Below, piece after piece: positions 6,285-13,725 of a stretch of 61,570 bases of DNA. Location: the IMG/VR virus record IMGVR_UViG_2162886015_000002, positions 1-61,570 of that record. One strand, given 5' to 3'. The notes under the pieces were generated by a model. It searched no databases, had not been told where the DNA came from, and saw only the letters and a program-made list of their open reading frames with translations. The number at the start of each line of letters is the position of its first letter. Position 1 is the stretch's first letter. Source of the DNA: a virus. Position numbers and translations under genes: made by a program.

Positions 6285-6514
6285 GCATGCTCCTTGAATT
6301 CGATCCCGACATTCGCGATGCGGATGAAGGTACCTACGGCTACTGCGCCCAGTGCGAGTGCAACGTGCATAGCGCACGTGTCGACTTCGGTATCGGTGCC
6401 TACGAGTACTGGGGCAGCAAGGAAGTGCATCACGACTGGCGCGAGGTTTGCCCGAAGTGCGAGGGCGATTTGACCGAGGCGCGTTCCGAACTAGACGAAT
6501 CAGAGGAGGTTTGA
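6281..6514 (+). CDS. Zinc-ribbon-like small protein
   Basis: 77 residues from GTG 6281, overlapping the previous stop; ATG 6287 is the alternative start. Two Cys pairs (YCAQCECN near residue 25 and CPKCEGD near 60) suggest one bound zinc. Role unknown. Confidence 0.6.
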   Translation: MSMLLEFDPDIRDADEGTYGYCAQCECNVHSARVDFGIGAYEYWGSKEVHHDWREVCPKCEGDLTEARSELDESEEV

Positions 6515-6515
6515 A

Positions 6516-7919
6516 ATGGCAGAGAGCACCGAAGTCGCGGTTGTCGAGCAGCCGCAACAGTTGATCACCATCGAGCCGAAGAAGTATGTCGAACTGGTAT
6601 TCGAACCGTTCGCGAAGCAATTCGAGACCGCCAAGCGCGCGGTCCGCGAGGCCGCATACGACATCTCGACGACGGCGGGCATGAATACCGCCATCAAGTG
6701 GCGCGCCACGTTCCGCGACATCCGTGTGGCTAGCGAGAAGGCGCGCAAGCTTCGCAAGGCTCCAATCCTTGAGATTGGCAAGCTGCTCGATAGTCGTCAG
6801 AACGAAATTGAAGCCACGCTCTTGCCGCTCGAAACGTTATTCGATGAAGAGATCAAGGCCGAAGAGGGGCGGAAGGAAGCTGAGAAGCAGGCGAAGCTGG
6901 CCGTCGAGAAGGCACGGGTCGACGCCATCCACGCAAAGATTGACGCGATCCGTCGCACACCCGCCAGCTTTGCATTGAAGGCGGCGGCTGAATTGAAGGC
7001 AGAGGCCGACCGTCTGTCCGAGACGGTGATTTCGCTCGATGAGTTCGCCGAATTCACTGGCGACGCGAAGCAGGCACGCGGGAAAGCGGTGGAACAACTA
7101 CGCGAGTTGCAGGAGTCCGCCGAAGAGATGGAGGCTGCACAGGCCCGTCTAGCAGAAGAGCGCGCTCAGTTTGAACGCGACCGTGCCGCTGCAGAAGAGC
7201 GGGACCGACAGGCCGCAATGGTGCGCGCCGAGCAGGAAGCCAAGGACCGTGCTGCGCGCGAGGCCGCTGAGCGGGAACAGCGAGCTGCGCACGAGGCAGA
7301 ACAGCGCAAGCTGGACGACGAACGCCGAGAGTTCGAACAGCAGCAGGCAGTTCAGCAAGCGGCCGCCGACAAGCTGAACGCGGCCACATCCGAGATCCAA
7401 GGCATCCAGCAACAGGTAATCATCGCCACCCAAGGTCGTGCTGGTGTACGTGCGGGCGGCACCATCGAGTGCATCCGCGAAACGCTGGCCGAGACCGAGG
7501 TATGGGATATCGACCCGGAGCGCTTTGGCATCCTGGCTAGCGCAGCAGAAAGCGCCAAGTCTACTGCCGTTGCGGAGATTCGCCGGTTGCTCGCCGAGGC
7601 CGAGGCGCGAGTGGTGGCGGAAGCCGCGGCAAAGCTCGAAGCCGATCACGCCGAGGCGTTGGAGGAGAACGCGCGGATTGACGCGGCGCGTGCCGCTGCA
7701 GCGGAAGCGGCGCGAATCGAGGCGCAACAGCAGGCAGACGAGGCCGAACGCCTGCGCCGCGAGCGCGTGCAGTTCGCAATCAACGGCCCCGGCGATGCCG
7801 CGATCGTCGCACTGCTGGCCAAGCACTACGGCGTCAGCGATTTAGATGTCGTCGGCTGGATTGAGCGTTTCGATTCAAAGCCGTATGACGACAAGATCCA
7901 GCATCAGAAAGCAGCCTAA
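6516..7919 (+). CDS. Coiled-coil protein upstream of RecT (DUF1351-like)
   Basis: 467 residues. The N-terminal part (about 1-200) looks like phage proteins found with RecT-type recombination genes. Residues about 190-290 and 345-415 are long charged coiled coils rich in Glu, Ala and Arg. The C-terminal tail (FAINGPGDAAIVALLAKHYG) looks like a small helical domain. It lies 24 bases before recT and is probably part of the recombination module, perhaps as a scaffold or partner of the annealase. Confidence 0.65.
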   Translation: MAESTEVAVVEQPQQLITIEPKKYVELVFEPFAKQFETAKRAVREAAYDISTTAGMNTAIKWRATFRDIRVASEKARKLRKAPILEIGKLLDSRQNEIEATLLPLETLFDEEIKAEEGRKEAEKQAKLAVEKARVDAIHAKIDAIRRTPASFALKAAAELKAEADRLSETVISLDEFAEFTGDAKQARGKAVEQLRELQESAEEMEAAQARLAEERAQFERDRAAAEERDRQAAMVRAEQEAKDRAAREAAEREQRAAHEAEQRKLDDERREFEQQQAVQQAAADKLNAATSEIQGIQQQVIIATQGRAGVRAGGTIECIRETLAETEVWDIDPERFGILASAAESAKSTAVAEIRRLLAEAEARVVAEAAAKLEADHAEALEENARIDAARAAAAEAARIEAQQQADEAERLRRERVQFAINGPGDAAIVALLAKHYGVSDLDVVGWIERFDSKPYDDKIQHQKAA

Positions 7920-7943
7920 CCAGAATCCCTAAAGGAGCATCAC

Positions 7944-9062
7944 GTGAGTAACCAAGAATCCAACGTGCGTGCGCTGCAAGTTGCGCACGAAGTACAGCCG
8001 GACTTGCCGCCAAACGACACCAGCAGCGCCGCCCTGATCCTGAATGGCGACGGCATGCAGCGTGCGCTGTCGTTCGCCGAAGTCATGGCGAGCGGCAAGG
8101 CAACCATCCCGGCGCACCTTCGCGGAAATAAGGGAGATTGTCTTGCTATCACGATGCAAGCGATGCGCTGGGGGATGGATCCGTTCGCCGTAGCATCGAA
8201 GACCCATGTGAGCCAGAGTGGTGCGCTCGGCTATGAGGGCCAACTCATCAATGCCGTCATCATTTCCAACGCGCCGATCAAGGGACGTCCGAAGCTCGAA
8301 TACCTTGGCGACTGGGACAAGGTTCTGGGTAAGGTTGAAGAGCGGAAGTCGGACAAGGGCGGCAAATATTATGCTGCGACGTACACGAAAAAGGACGAAG
8401 AGGGTCTGGGGGTGATCTATCGCGCCACCTTCATCGGCGAGGATGAGCCCAGCGAGGTGACGGTGATGATGTCCCAGGCATACCCGCGATTCTCGACGCA
8501 ATGGGCGACCGATCCGAAGCAGCAGATCGCCTACCTCGCCGGTAGAAAGTGGGCGCGCCTGCATGCGCCGGACGTGATTCTTGGCGTCTATACGCCAGAA
8601 GAGCAGGAAGAGGCGGCACCTCCGCAGCGCAACATGGGCCGCGCCGACATCGTCGAGCCGCCGCCGCAGCCGTCGGCTGATCTGTACAAGACGGCGCACA
8701 AGGCTGCGGAGAAGGGCGCGGCCGTGTATCAAGAGTTCTGGGCTGGCACCGGCAAAGAAAACCGGAAGCTACTCGCTGGCGATCACGAGGATTTCAAGCG
8801 CATCGCTGCGGAAGCGGACGCCGCGCGCACGGTCGACAATCCGCCGACCAGTCAGCCCGCAACACAGAGCAACGACGCCGCACCGACCGTCACCTTCGCG
8901 GAGGTCATGTCGAGTATGCGCAGCGCCGCCGAGCGCCGCGACCTCGACGCGCTTAACGCTGCCGCCGACATGATCCGCAGCGTGACCAACGAAGACGAGC
9001 GCAACGAGCTGAGCGGCGAGTACCGCGCGTTCGTCGAGTCGATCGAAGGAGCGGCGCAATGA
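7944..9062 (+). CDS. recT: RecT-type single-strand annealing protein
   Basis: 372 residues from GTG 7944 (GGAGCATCAC before it). Residues about 35-225 match the RecT core: LSFAEVMASGKATIPAH, AITMQAMRWGMDPFAVA, YEGQLINAVI, TDPKQQIAYLAGRKWAR. The C-terminal part is a linker plus a helical tail. It anneals complementary single strands in phage recombination. It overlaps the next gene, an exonuclease, by four bases, which is the usual annealase-exonuclease pairing. Confidence 0.9.
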   Translation: MSNQESNVRALQVAHEVQPDLPPNDTSSAALILNGDGMQRALSFAEVMASGKATIPAHLRGNKGDCLAITMQAMRWGMDPFAVASKTHVSQSGALGYEGQLINAVIISNAPIKGRPKLEYLGDWDKVLGKVEERKSDKGGKYYAATYTKKDEEGLGVIYRATFIGEDEPSEVTVMMSQAYPRFSTQWATDPKQQIAYLAGRKWARLHAPDVILGVYTPEEQEEAAPPQRNMGRADIVEPPPQPSADLYKTAHKAAEKGAAVYQEFWAGTGKENRKLLAGDHEDFKRIAAEADAARTVDNPPTSQPATQSNDAAPTVTFAEVMSSMRSAAERRDLDALNAAADMIRSVTNEDERNELSGEYRAFVESIEGAAQ

Positions 9063-9826
9063 AGATCATCCAGTGCGATCAAGGCGCTCCGGAATGGCAC
9101 AAGGCGCGCGCGGGCTGCATCACGGCGTCGATGTTCAAGGTCGCGCGCTCGCGCATCAATGGGCTGGACGAAAAGCAGGCGGCCTACGTCAACGCGATCC
9201 GATCCGGTCTCGATGAAGCCGCTGCACGCGATGTCGCTGGCTACAAAGCGCCGCCGAAATCGAAGACGGTGGAGCGCGCGATCGCCGGAGAAAAGGTCGG
9301 CGATCCGTCCGAAGCGGCTTTGAACTACGCGTTTCGCACCGCGGTCGAGCGTATCAGTGGAGCGCCGCTCGACGAGGGCTTTGAGACGTGGCAGATGCGC
9401 CGAGGTCATGACCTTGAACCGGCCGCGCGCCTCGCGCACGAAACCGCCTCCGGCGTAATGGTGCAGCGCGCAGGTTTCGTCACGACTGACGACGGCTTGT
9501 TCGGCGCCAGTGCAGACGGTCTGATCGGCGATGACGGCGGCAGTGAATACAAGTGTCTGGTTTCTCCGGAAGGTCTGCGGGAAGTGCTGCTCTCCGACGA
9601 CATCTCCGAGTTCATCGACCAGATCCAAGGGTGCATGTGGATCACTGGTCGCCGTTACTGGCACTTCGCGCTGTATTGCCCGGCGCTGGAGCCGGTCGGC
9701 AAGGAACTCTACTGGCGCCGCGTCGAGCGTGACGAGGCCTACATCGAAGAGCTTGAGATCGACCTGTTGCAGTTCTCCGCGTTGGTCGACCAGTACGAAC
9801 GCACGTTGCGGCAGAAAGCCGCCTGA
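9059..9826 (+). CDS. YqaJ-type recombination exonuclease
   Basis: 255 residues. QGAPEWHKARAGCITAS at the start and GASADGLIGDDGGSEYKC in the middle are the lambda-exonuclease/YqaJ motifs with the metal-binding Asp, Glu and Lys. It should digest 5' ends of double-stranded DNA to give 3' tails for RecT. Coupled to recT by ATGA overlap. Confidence 0.9.
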   Translation: MKIIQCDQGAPEWHKARAGCITASMFKVARSRINGLDEKQAAYVNAIRSGLDEAAARDVAGYKAPPKSKTVERAIAGEKVGDPSEAALNYAFRTAVERISGAPLDEGFETWQMRRGHDLEPAARLAHETASGVMVQRAGFVTTDDGLFGASADGLIGDDGGSEYKCLVSPEGLREVLLSDDISEFIDQIQGCMWITGRRYWHFALYCPALEPVGKELYWRRVERDEAYIEELEIDLLQFSALVDQYERTLRQKAA

Positions 9827-9867
9827 CGCCATAGCAGTTTAGTCATCACCAACAGAAAGGACCTTCG

Positions 9868-10533
9868 ATGAACGCACCTCAAGACTTCCGCGCAATGACC
9901 GCCGACACCGTTGGCCGAGACCTCCTGCAGGCACTCGTCACCGAACTCAAACTGCTGCCCGATGTGTGGGTGAAACTGTCGGAGAAAAAGCAGAACGACG
10001 TGATCGACCGGCTCCGTGCGCGCGTCGATACGCAGATCAAGATGGCCGTCCACGTGCTGGCCAGTTCCGGCCGCACCGTCGTTGCTGGCGACCTTGATCA
10101 GGTCACGATCAAGGATGGCGTCAAGGCGGTGATCAAGTTCAGCGCGGCCGCGCCGTCCCTTCACGAATTGTACGAATCCCAAGGTAAGGCGGTTCTGGTC
10201 GTCGTCGCCGGTGCGGCGGATCACACCGGCGGCATGGATGAAATCCGCGGCGAATCCGACCAGCGCGCGATGGATCTCGGTCGTGAGTATCACGAAGACG
10301 ACGGCGGTGGCATGGGCGATACGGTGGTGGATGCCGATGGCAAGCCAGTCACGCAAATCGAACACCAGCCGCTGCAGGAAGAGCTCGATGCCGCCGAGGA
10401 GGCTGGATACCTCGCCGCAAGCGAAGGCAAGCCGCAGAGCGATTGCCCGGTGATGGCCGGCGCGCTGTGCATTGCCTGGGTGAAGGGCTGGAAGCAGTGG
10501 CACGAGGAGCAGAACGGGGCTGCACCGGAATAA
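9868..10533 (+). CDS. Phage protein with Rmf-like C-terminal domain
   Basis: 221 residues. The C-terminal 45 residues (EEAGYLAASEG, then CPVMAGALCIAWVKGW) look like the ribosome modulation factor/CrpP-like domain. The N-terminal 150 residues are unrecognised. It follows the recombination pair after a 41-base gap with its own ribosome binding site (AAAGGACC). Whether it touches ribosomes is unknown. Confidence 0.6.
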   Translation: MNAPQDFRAMTADTVGRDLLQALVTELKLLPDVWVKLSEKKQNDVIDRLRARVDTQIKMAVHVLASSGRTVVAGDLDQVTIKDGVKAVIKFSAAAPSLHELYESQGKAVLVVVAGAADHTGGMDEIRGESDQRAMDLGREYHEDDGGGMGDTVVDADGKPVTQIEHQPLQEELDAAEEAGYLAASEGKPQSDCPVMAGALCIAWVKGWKQWHEEQNGAAPE

Positions 10534-10567
10534 GCCTCTTCCCCACCCATATCCCGAGAGCGAAAAC

Positions 10568-11167
10568 ATGGACTTAATCCTTTTCTACGACACCGAGACG
10601 ACGGGCATTCCGAAGTGGAACCTGCCGTCTCACGATGCATCGCAGCCGCACATCACGCAGCTCGCAGCCGAACTTTGCGACGAGCGCAGCGGCAACGTCA
10701 TTGCCTTCATGGAAGTGCTGATTCGGCCGGCCGGGTGGGTCATTCCTCATGAGCTGGAAGAGCTGACCGGCATCACGACCGAACGAGCATTCGCCGAGGG
10801 GGTACCTATCGCAGACGCGCTGGGGAGGTTCATCCCAATGTGGAGGCGTGCGGCATTGCGCTGCGGTCACAACGAGTCTTTCGATGCTCGAATGGTACGG
10901 ATCGAAACGATGCGTGAGGTCGATCGCGATGATCCGTTTCACGAAGACTGGAAGAAAGCACCGGTCTTTTGCACCCAAGGGCGGAGCGCCAAAATCCTGA
11001 ACGAGTTTCGCGATAGAGGGATGAAGAAAACCCCTAACCTCGCAGAAGCCTACAAGCACTTCGTAGGCGAGGAACTGTCTGGCGCACATGATGCCGCGGT
11101 CGACTTGCGCGCTGCCAAAGCCGTGTACTACGGCATTCGCGAGCATCTGGCTAGGGCGGCGGCATGA
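10568..11167 (+). CDS. DEDDh 3'-5' exonuclease
   Basis: 199 residues. Exo I motif FYDTETTG (Asp8, Glu10), Exo II around CGHNESFDARM near residue 100, and Exo III HDAAVDLRAA near 178 give the full DEDDh set of the DnaQ/epsilon superfamily. It probably trims 3' ends in replication or recombination. Confidence 0.85.
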   Translation: MDLILFYDTETTGIPKWNLPSHDASQPHITQLAAELCDERSGNVIAFMEVLIRPAGWVIPHELEELTGITTERAFAEGVPIADALGRFIPMWRRAALRCGHNESFDARMVRIETMREVDRDDPFHEDWKKAPVFCTQGRSAKILNEFRDRGMKKTPNLAEAYKHFVGEELSGAHDAAVDLRAAKAVYYGIREHLARAAA

Positions 11168-11661
11168 CGGCGCGCAGACCATTCAATCAGCCGACCGCGT
11201 CGACGCGGGAGCAACGTCGCGCAGCGCAACGAGCGGCTGACAAGCGGTCTTTTCCGGCATCACCAGCGCGGCGCGCGCTCAGCGCGCAAGGCCATCAGCA
11301 CACCGAGGCCTTCTGTCTCATGTGGTACGCATGCGAGTGCGGTCACCGCGAACGTATCTGGAACAGCCGAGACGGTGTCACGGCGTTCGGATTCCAGTGC
11401 CCGTCGTGCAAAGAGCCGAAGTTGAAGCACGTCAACTGGAATCTCGACCAATACGCACCTGGCCACGTGCCTGCACCCGGCCAGCGTGTCTGGATCGACT
11501 TGACGCGTGACCGCGCACTGGAGATTGCACGCCGCACGGTCGATCAGGTCGCAAAGGGCAAGTTGCCGGAGGGGGCAGACCTCAATCGGATTGCTGATGC
11601 CGTCTACAACGGCGGAATGCAGCCGGACCTCGTTGTCTATGGATACGTGGAGGCAGCGTGA
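11164..11661 (+). CDS. Zinc-ribbon hypothetical protein
   Basis: 165 residues. A basic N-terminus is followed by a Cys4 ribbon (WYACECGHRE and QCPSCKEP). Starts by ATGA overlap with the exonuclease and ends by GTGA overlap with the next gene. Probably nucleic-acid binding. Confidence 0.65.
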   Translation: MTARRPFNQPTASTREQRRAAQRAADKRSFPASPARRALSAQGHQHTEAFCLMWYACECGHRERIWNSRDGVTAFGFQCPSCKEPKLKHVNWNLDQYAPGHVPAPGQRVWIDLTRDRALEIARRTVDQVAKGKLPEGADLNRIADAVYNGGMQPDLVVYGYVEAA

Positions 11662-12395
11662 GAGAAGACATCGAGAAGTACCTCGGCACCGTTATGGAGT
11701 CGACAGCAAAGACCATCGCTAGTCGTCTTGGCTTGCCGCAGCTCGACGTGTCGCGAGATCTGAACGCGATGGTGAAAGACGGGACGCTCGAGCGCGAGAT
11801 GAAGAAGGGCGAGTACACGTATTGGCTGACACGTTCCGATACGAAGCCCGCGGCGAAGGTGGCGAACGGCGTCGACATGCATCCGACGGCGTTGCCGGCT
11901 GGCGTCGTTTCGGTGCCGAAGGAGTCACCTGCGGTAGTCGAAAAACCGGAAGTTGCCGTCGCCAAAACGGATGGCGTGATCACCGGGATAACCGTCACGC
12001 ATGGCGGTCCAGCTGAGCCACCGCGCCCCTCGCTCTTCGAATTGGACCGTCTGCAGGAAAAGTTTGCTGCGTCTGAGAGCCGAGCTAGCAATCTGCAATC
12101 GAAGCTCGACGCGGCGCTCGCGGAAGTCGAGTCGCAAAAAGAAGTGATTGCCAAGTTGCGCGAGAACACCGCGGCGCTCGAGCGATCGATCGACGACCTG
12201 ACAGGCGTGGCCGATGTCGAGTTGCCGAAGGTCTATGTGACGGTAGGCAAGTACGTCAAGCCGAAGCGTCACGCTGATCTGCCACGGGCCCAGCGCCGCG
12301 CGGCAACGCTCGTGCGCACCGAAAAGGAATCTGAGGTGCTCGTGTGTGCGCCGGTCGGTCGCATGGTGCGCGGGAGCGAGTGGAAGTCGCAGTAA
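11658..12395 (+). CDS. Winged-helix plus coiled-coil protein
   Basis: 245 residues from GTG 11658. Residues 1-60 (TAKTIASRLGLPQLDVSRDL, then EYTYWL) look like a winged helix. Residues about 120-180 are a coiled coil (LFELDRLQEKFAASES, VIAKLRENTAALERS). It may be a DNA-binding regulator or structural partner. It is the last gene before a hairpin region and the DGR. Confidence 0.6.
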   Translation: MREDIEKYLGTVMESTAKTIASRLGLPQLDVSRDLNAMVKDGTLEREMKKGEYTYWLTRSDTKPAAKVANGVDMHPTALPAGVVSVPKESPAVVEKPEVAVAKTDGVITGITVTHGGPAEPPRPSLFELDRLQEKFAASESRASNLQSKLDAALAEVESQKEVIAKLRENTAALERSIDDLTGVADVELPKVYVTVGKYVKPKRHADLPRAQRRAATLVRTEKESEVLVCAPVGRMVRGSEWKSQ

Positions 12396-12402
12396 GTGTA
12401 CG

Positions 12403-12424
12403 GCGCCGTGCTACCCGATGGCGC
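12403..12424 (+). other. Hairpin upstream of the DGR
   Basis: GCGCCGT (12403-12409) pairs with ATGGCGC (12418-12424) around an 8-base loop, with one G-U pair. With the next hairpin it fills the 88-bp gap before the first DGR target. Confidence 0.4.
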
Positions 12425-12439
12425 GGCGTGTGTTTGGAA

Positions 12440-12465
12440 GGGGCGCAGTCCCGGCCCCGCTTTTT
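12440..12465 (+). terminator. Candidate terminator upstream of the DGR
   Basis: GGGGC (12440-12444) and GCCCC (12454-12458) are followed by GC and five T. The stem is only 5 bp with a 9-base loop, so it is weak. If real, it would lower read-through from the recombination genes into the DGR. Confidence 0.4.
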
Positions 12466-12483
12466 CACAGAACAGGAGATGCA

Positions 12484-12849
12484 ATGCAACAACTTCAGAT
12501 TCCCCCGCTGTCCGAAGGCGAAGTTTATGTCGGCGCGATCGGCGACAAGAACGGTGATTTCCACCACGTCATCCTGCTGCCGGGTGACAACGACGACGCC
12601 ACATTCGAAGCGCAACTTGCGTGGGCGAAAAGCATCGGCGGTGATTTGCCGAACCGTATCGAGCAGGCCATGTTGTTCGCCAACTTCCGCGATCAGTTCG
12701 AACGAGATGCTTATTGGTCGAACACACCGGATACCGATCCCGGCTATAGCGGTTGGGCCTGGTATCAGTACTTCGGCAACGGTGACCAGGGCTACCACCG
12801 CACGCTCACCGAGCTTCGCGCTCGCGCCGTCCGCAGATTGTCCATTTAA
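12484..12849 (+). CDS. DGR target protein 1 (lectin-fold, variable C-terminus)
   Basis: 121 residues of the DUF1566/formylglycine-type lectin fold: ILLPGDNDDATFE, GGDLPNRIEQAMLFANF, YWS, SGWAWYQYFGNG, ending ELRARAVRRLSI. The last third is variable repeat 1 (12749-12840). It differs from the template at 12 bases, all adenines in the template, changing residues in the loop before ELRARAVRR. Variable proteins of this fold bind ligands with these residues. There is no signal peptide, transmembrane segment or tail-attachment domain. AACAGGAG precedes ATG. The ligand is unknown. Confidence 0.9.
   Translation: MQQLQIPPLSEGEVYVGAIGDKNGDFHHVILLPGDNDDATFEAQLAWAKSIGGDLPNRIEQAMLFANFRDQFERDAYWSNTPDTDPGYSGWAWYQYFGNGDQGYHRTLTELRARAVRRLSI
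12749..12840 (+). repeat. DGR variable repeat 1 (VR1)
   Basis: Aligns to the template at a fixed offset of 1119. Twelve substitutions, all at template adenines, none elsewhere in the block. The invariant 3' part GAGCTTCGCGCTCGCGCCG and CAGATTG is the likely initiation-of-mutagenic-homing region. Confidence 0.95.
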
Positions 12850-12878
12850 TCATTCAGTAATTTTCAGGAGCATCAGCA

Positions 12879-13322
12879 ATGACGATCACGCTTGAAGCCA
12901 TCAAGGCCGAACACACGAAGGTTGCCGAAATGATTGCTGCCTTCGAAAAGCAAGCAGCGACCGAGTACCACGTCGCGGCAGCCACCATTACGCTCGCGCC
13001 CGGCGAACGCTACGCCGGGTTGATTCTGGGCGAGAACGGTGAGGCTGACTACCACCTGATCCTGCTGCCCGGCGAAGCCGAGGACATCAAGTGGGAGGAC
13101 GCTGGCAAGTGGGCAGCGGAGCGCGGCGGTGTCCTGCCGACTCGGCGCGAGGAATCGCTGCTGTTCGCGAACCTGAAGGGCGAGTTCCAGTCGGCCTGGT
13201 ATTGGTCAGGTCAACAGCATGAGACGGAGAGCGGTTGGGCCTGGTGTCAGCACTTCGGCAACGGTGGCCAGTACTACGACCACACGACCACGAGCTTCGC
13301 GCTCGCGCCGTCCGCAGATTAG
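12879..13322 (+). CDS. DGR target protein 2 (lectin-fold), frameshifted in its variable repeat
   Basis: 147 residues. The conserved frame runs LILLPGEAEDIKWEDA, GGVLPTRREESLLFANL, WYWSG, SGWAWCQHFGNG. One base is missing in the variable repeat near 13288-13290, so the expected ELRARAVRRL end becomes TSFALAPSAD and a TAG at 13320. Restoring the base would give RARAVRRLVLQ and a stop at 13331-13333. The altered protein lacks the last conserved strand and may be inactive. A new retrohoming event could repair it. Confidence 0.85.
   Translation: MTITLEAIKAEHTKVAEMIAAFEKQAATEYHVAAATITLAPGERYAGLILGENGEADYHLILLPGEAEDIKWEDAGKWAAERGGVLPTRREESLLFANLKGEFQSAWYWSGQQHETESGWAWCQHFGNGGQYYDHTTTSFALAPSAD
13231..13320 (+). 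repeat. DGR variable repeat 2 (VR2)
   Basis: 90 bases against 91 in the template. Ten substitutions, all at template adenines, plus loss of one base in the AACAAC stretch before GAGCTTCGC. The rest is identical to the template. Confidence 0.95.
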
Positions 13323-13350
13323 TTCTTCAGTAATTTAGTCATTAATCAGC

Positions 13351-13725
13351 ATGGCCATCCACACAAAACTTCCCATCTACAGGGTCGCGTACGACTTGCT
13401 CGACGTGGTCACGGATCTGGTAAAGAACATGCAACGTGATTTCAAGCGTTCCATCGGCGAGAAGATCAACGCCGAGTGCATCGAAATCATGGTTCTCGTC
13501 TTCCGGGCCAATGTCGCGCAGGACAAGTCGCCGCACCTTACGGAATTGATCGAGCGCCTGCAGGTGATCGAATTGTTGGTTCGGCTCGCGAGGGACAAGC
13601 GGCTTCTTTCCACAGAAGGTTACGCCAACACCATCGAGCTCACGACCAGCATCGGGAAGCAGGCTAATGGGTGGCGCAGCGCCGCAAATCGCCCGCTTCA
13701 TGGAGGTCAAGGCCGTCATGACTGA
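13351..13725 (+). CDS. avd: DGR accessory variability determinant
   Basis: 124 residues. LPIYRVAYDLLDVVTDL, GEKINAECIEIMVLVFRAN and IERLQVIELLVRLARD match the four-helix-bundle Avd family, ending GKQANGW. In studied DGRs, Avd forms a pentamer that binds reverse transcriptase and the template RNA and is needed for mutagenic cDNA synthesis. It lies between the second target and the template, its normal place. The stop overlaps the likely start of the reverse transcriptase frame. Confidence 0.92.
   Translation: MAIHTKLPIYRVAYDLLDVVTDLVKNMQRDFKRSIGEKINAECIEIMVLVFRANVAQDKSPHLTELIERLQVIELLVRLARDKRLLSTEGYANTIELTTSIGKQANGWRSAANRPLHGGQGRHD

Noticed and set aside
7149-7826. A 225-codon minus-strand frame opposite the coiled-coil gene
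   Set aside because: It is rich in Leu, Cys and Arg in the way expected from the complement of a Glu/Ala coiled coil, and has no coupling to neighbours.
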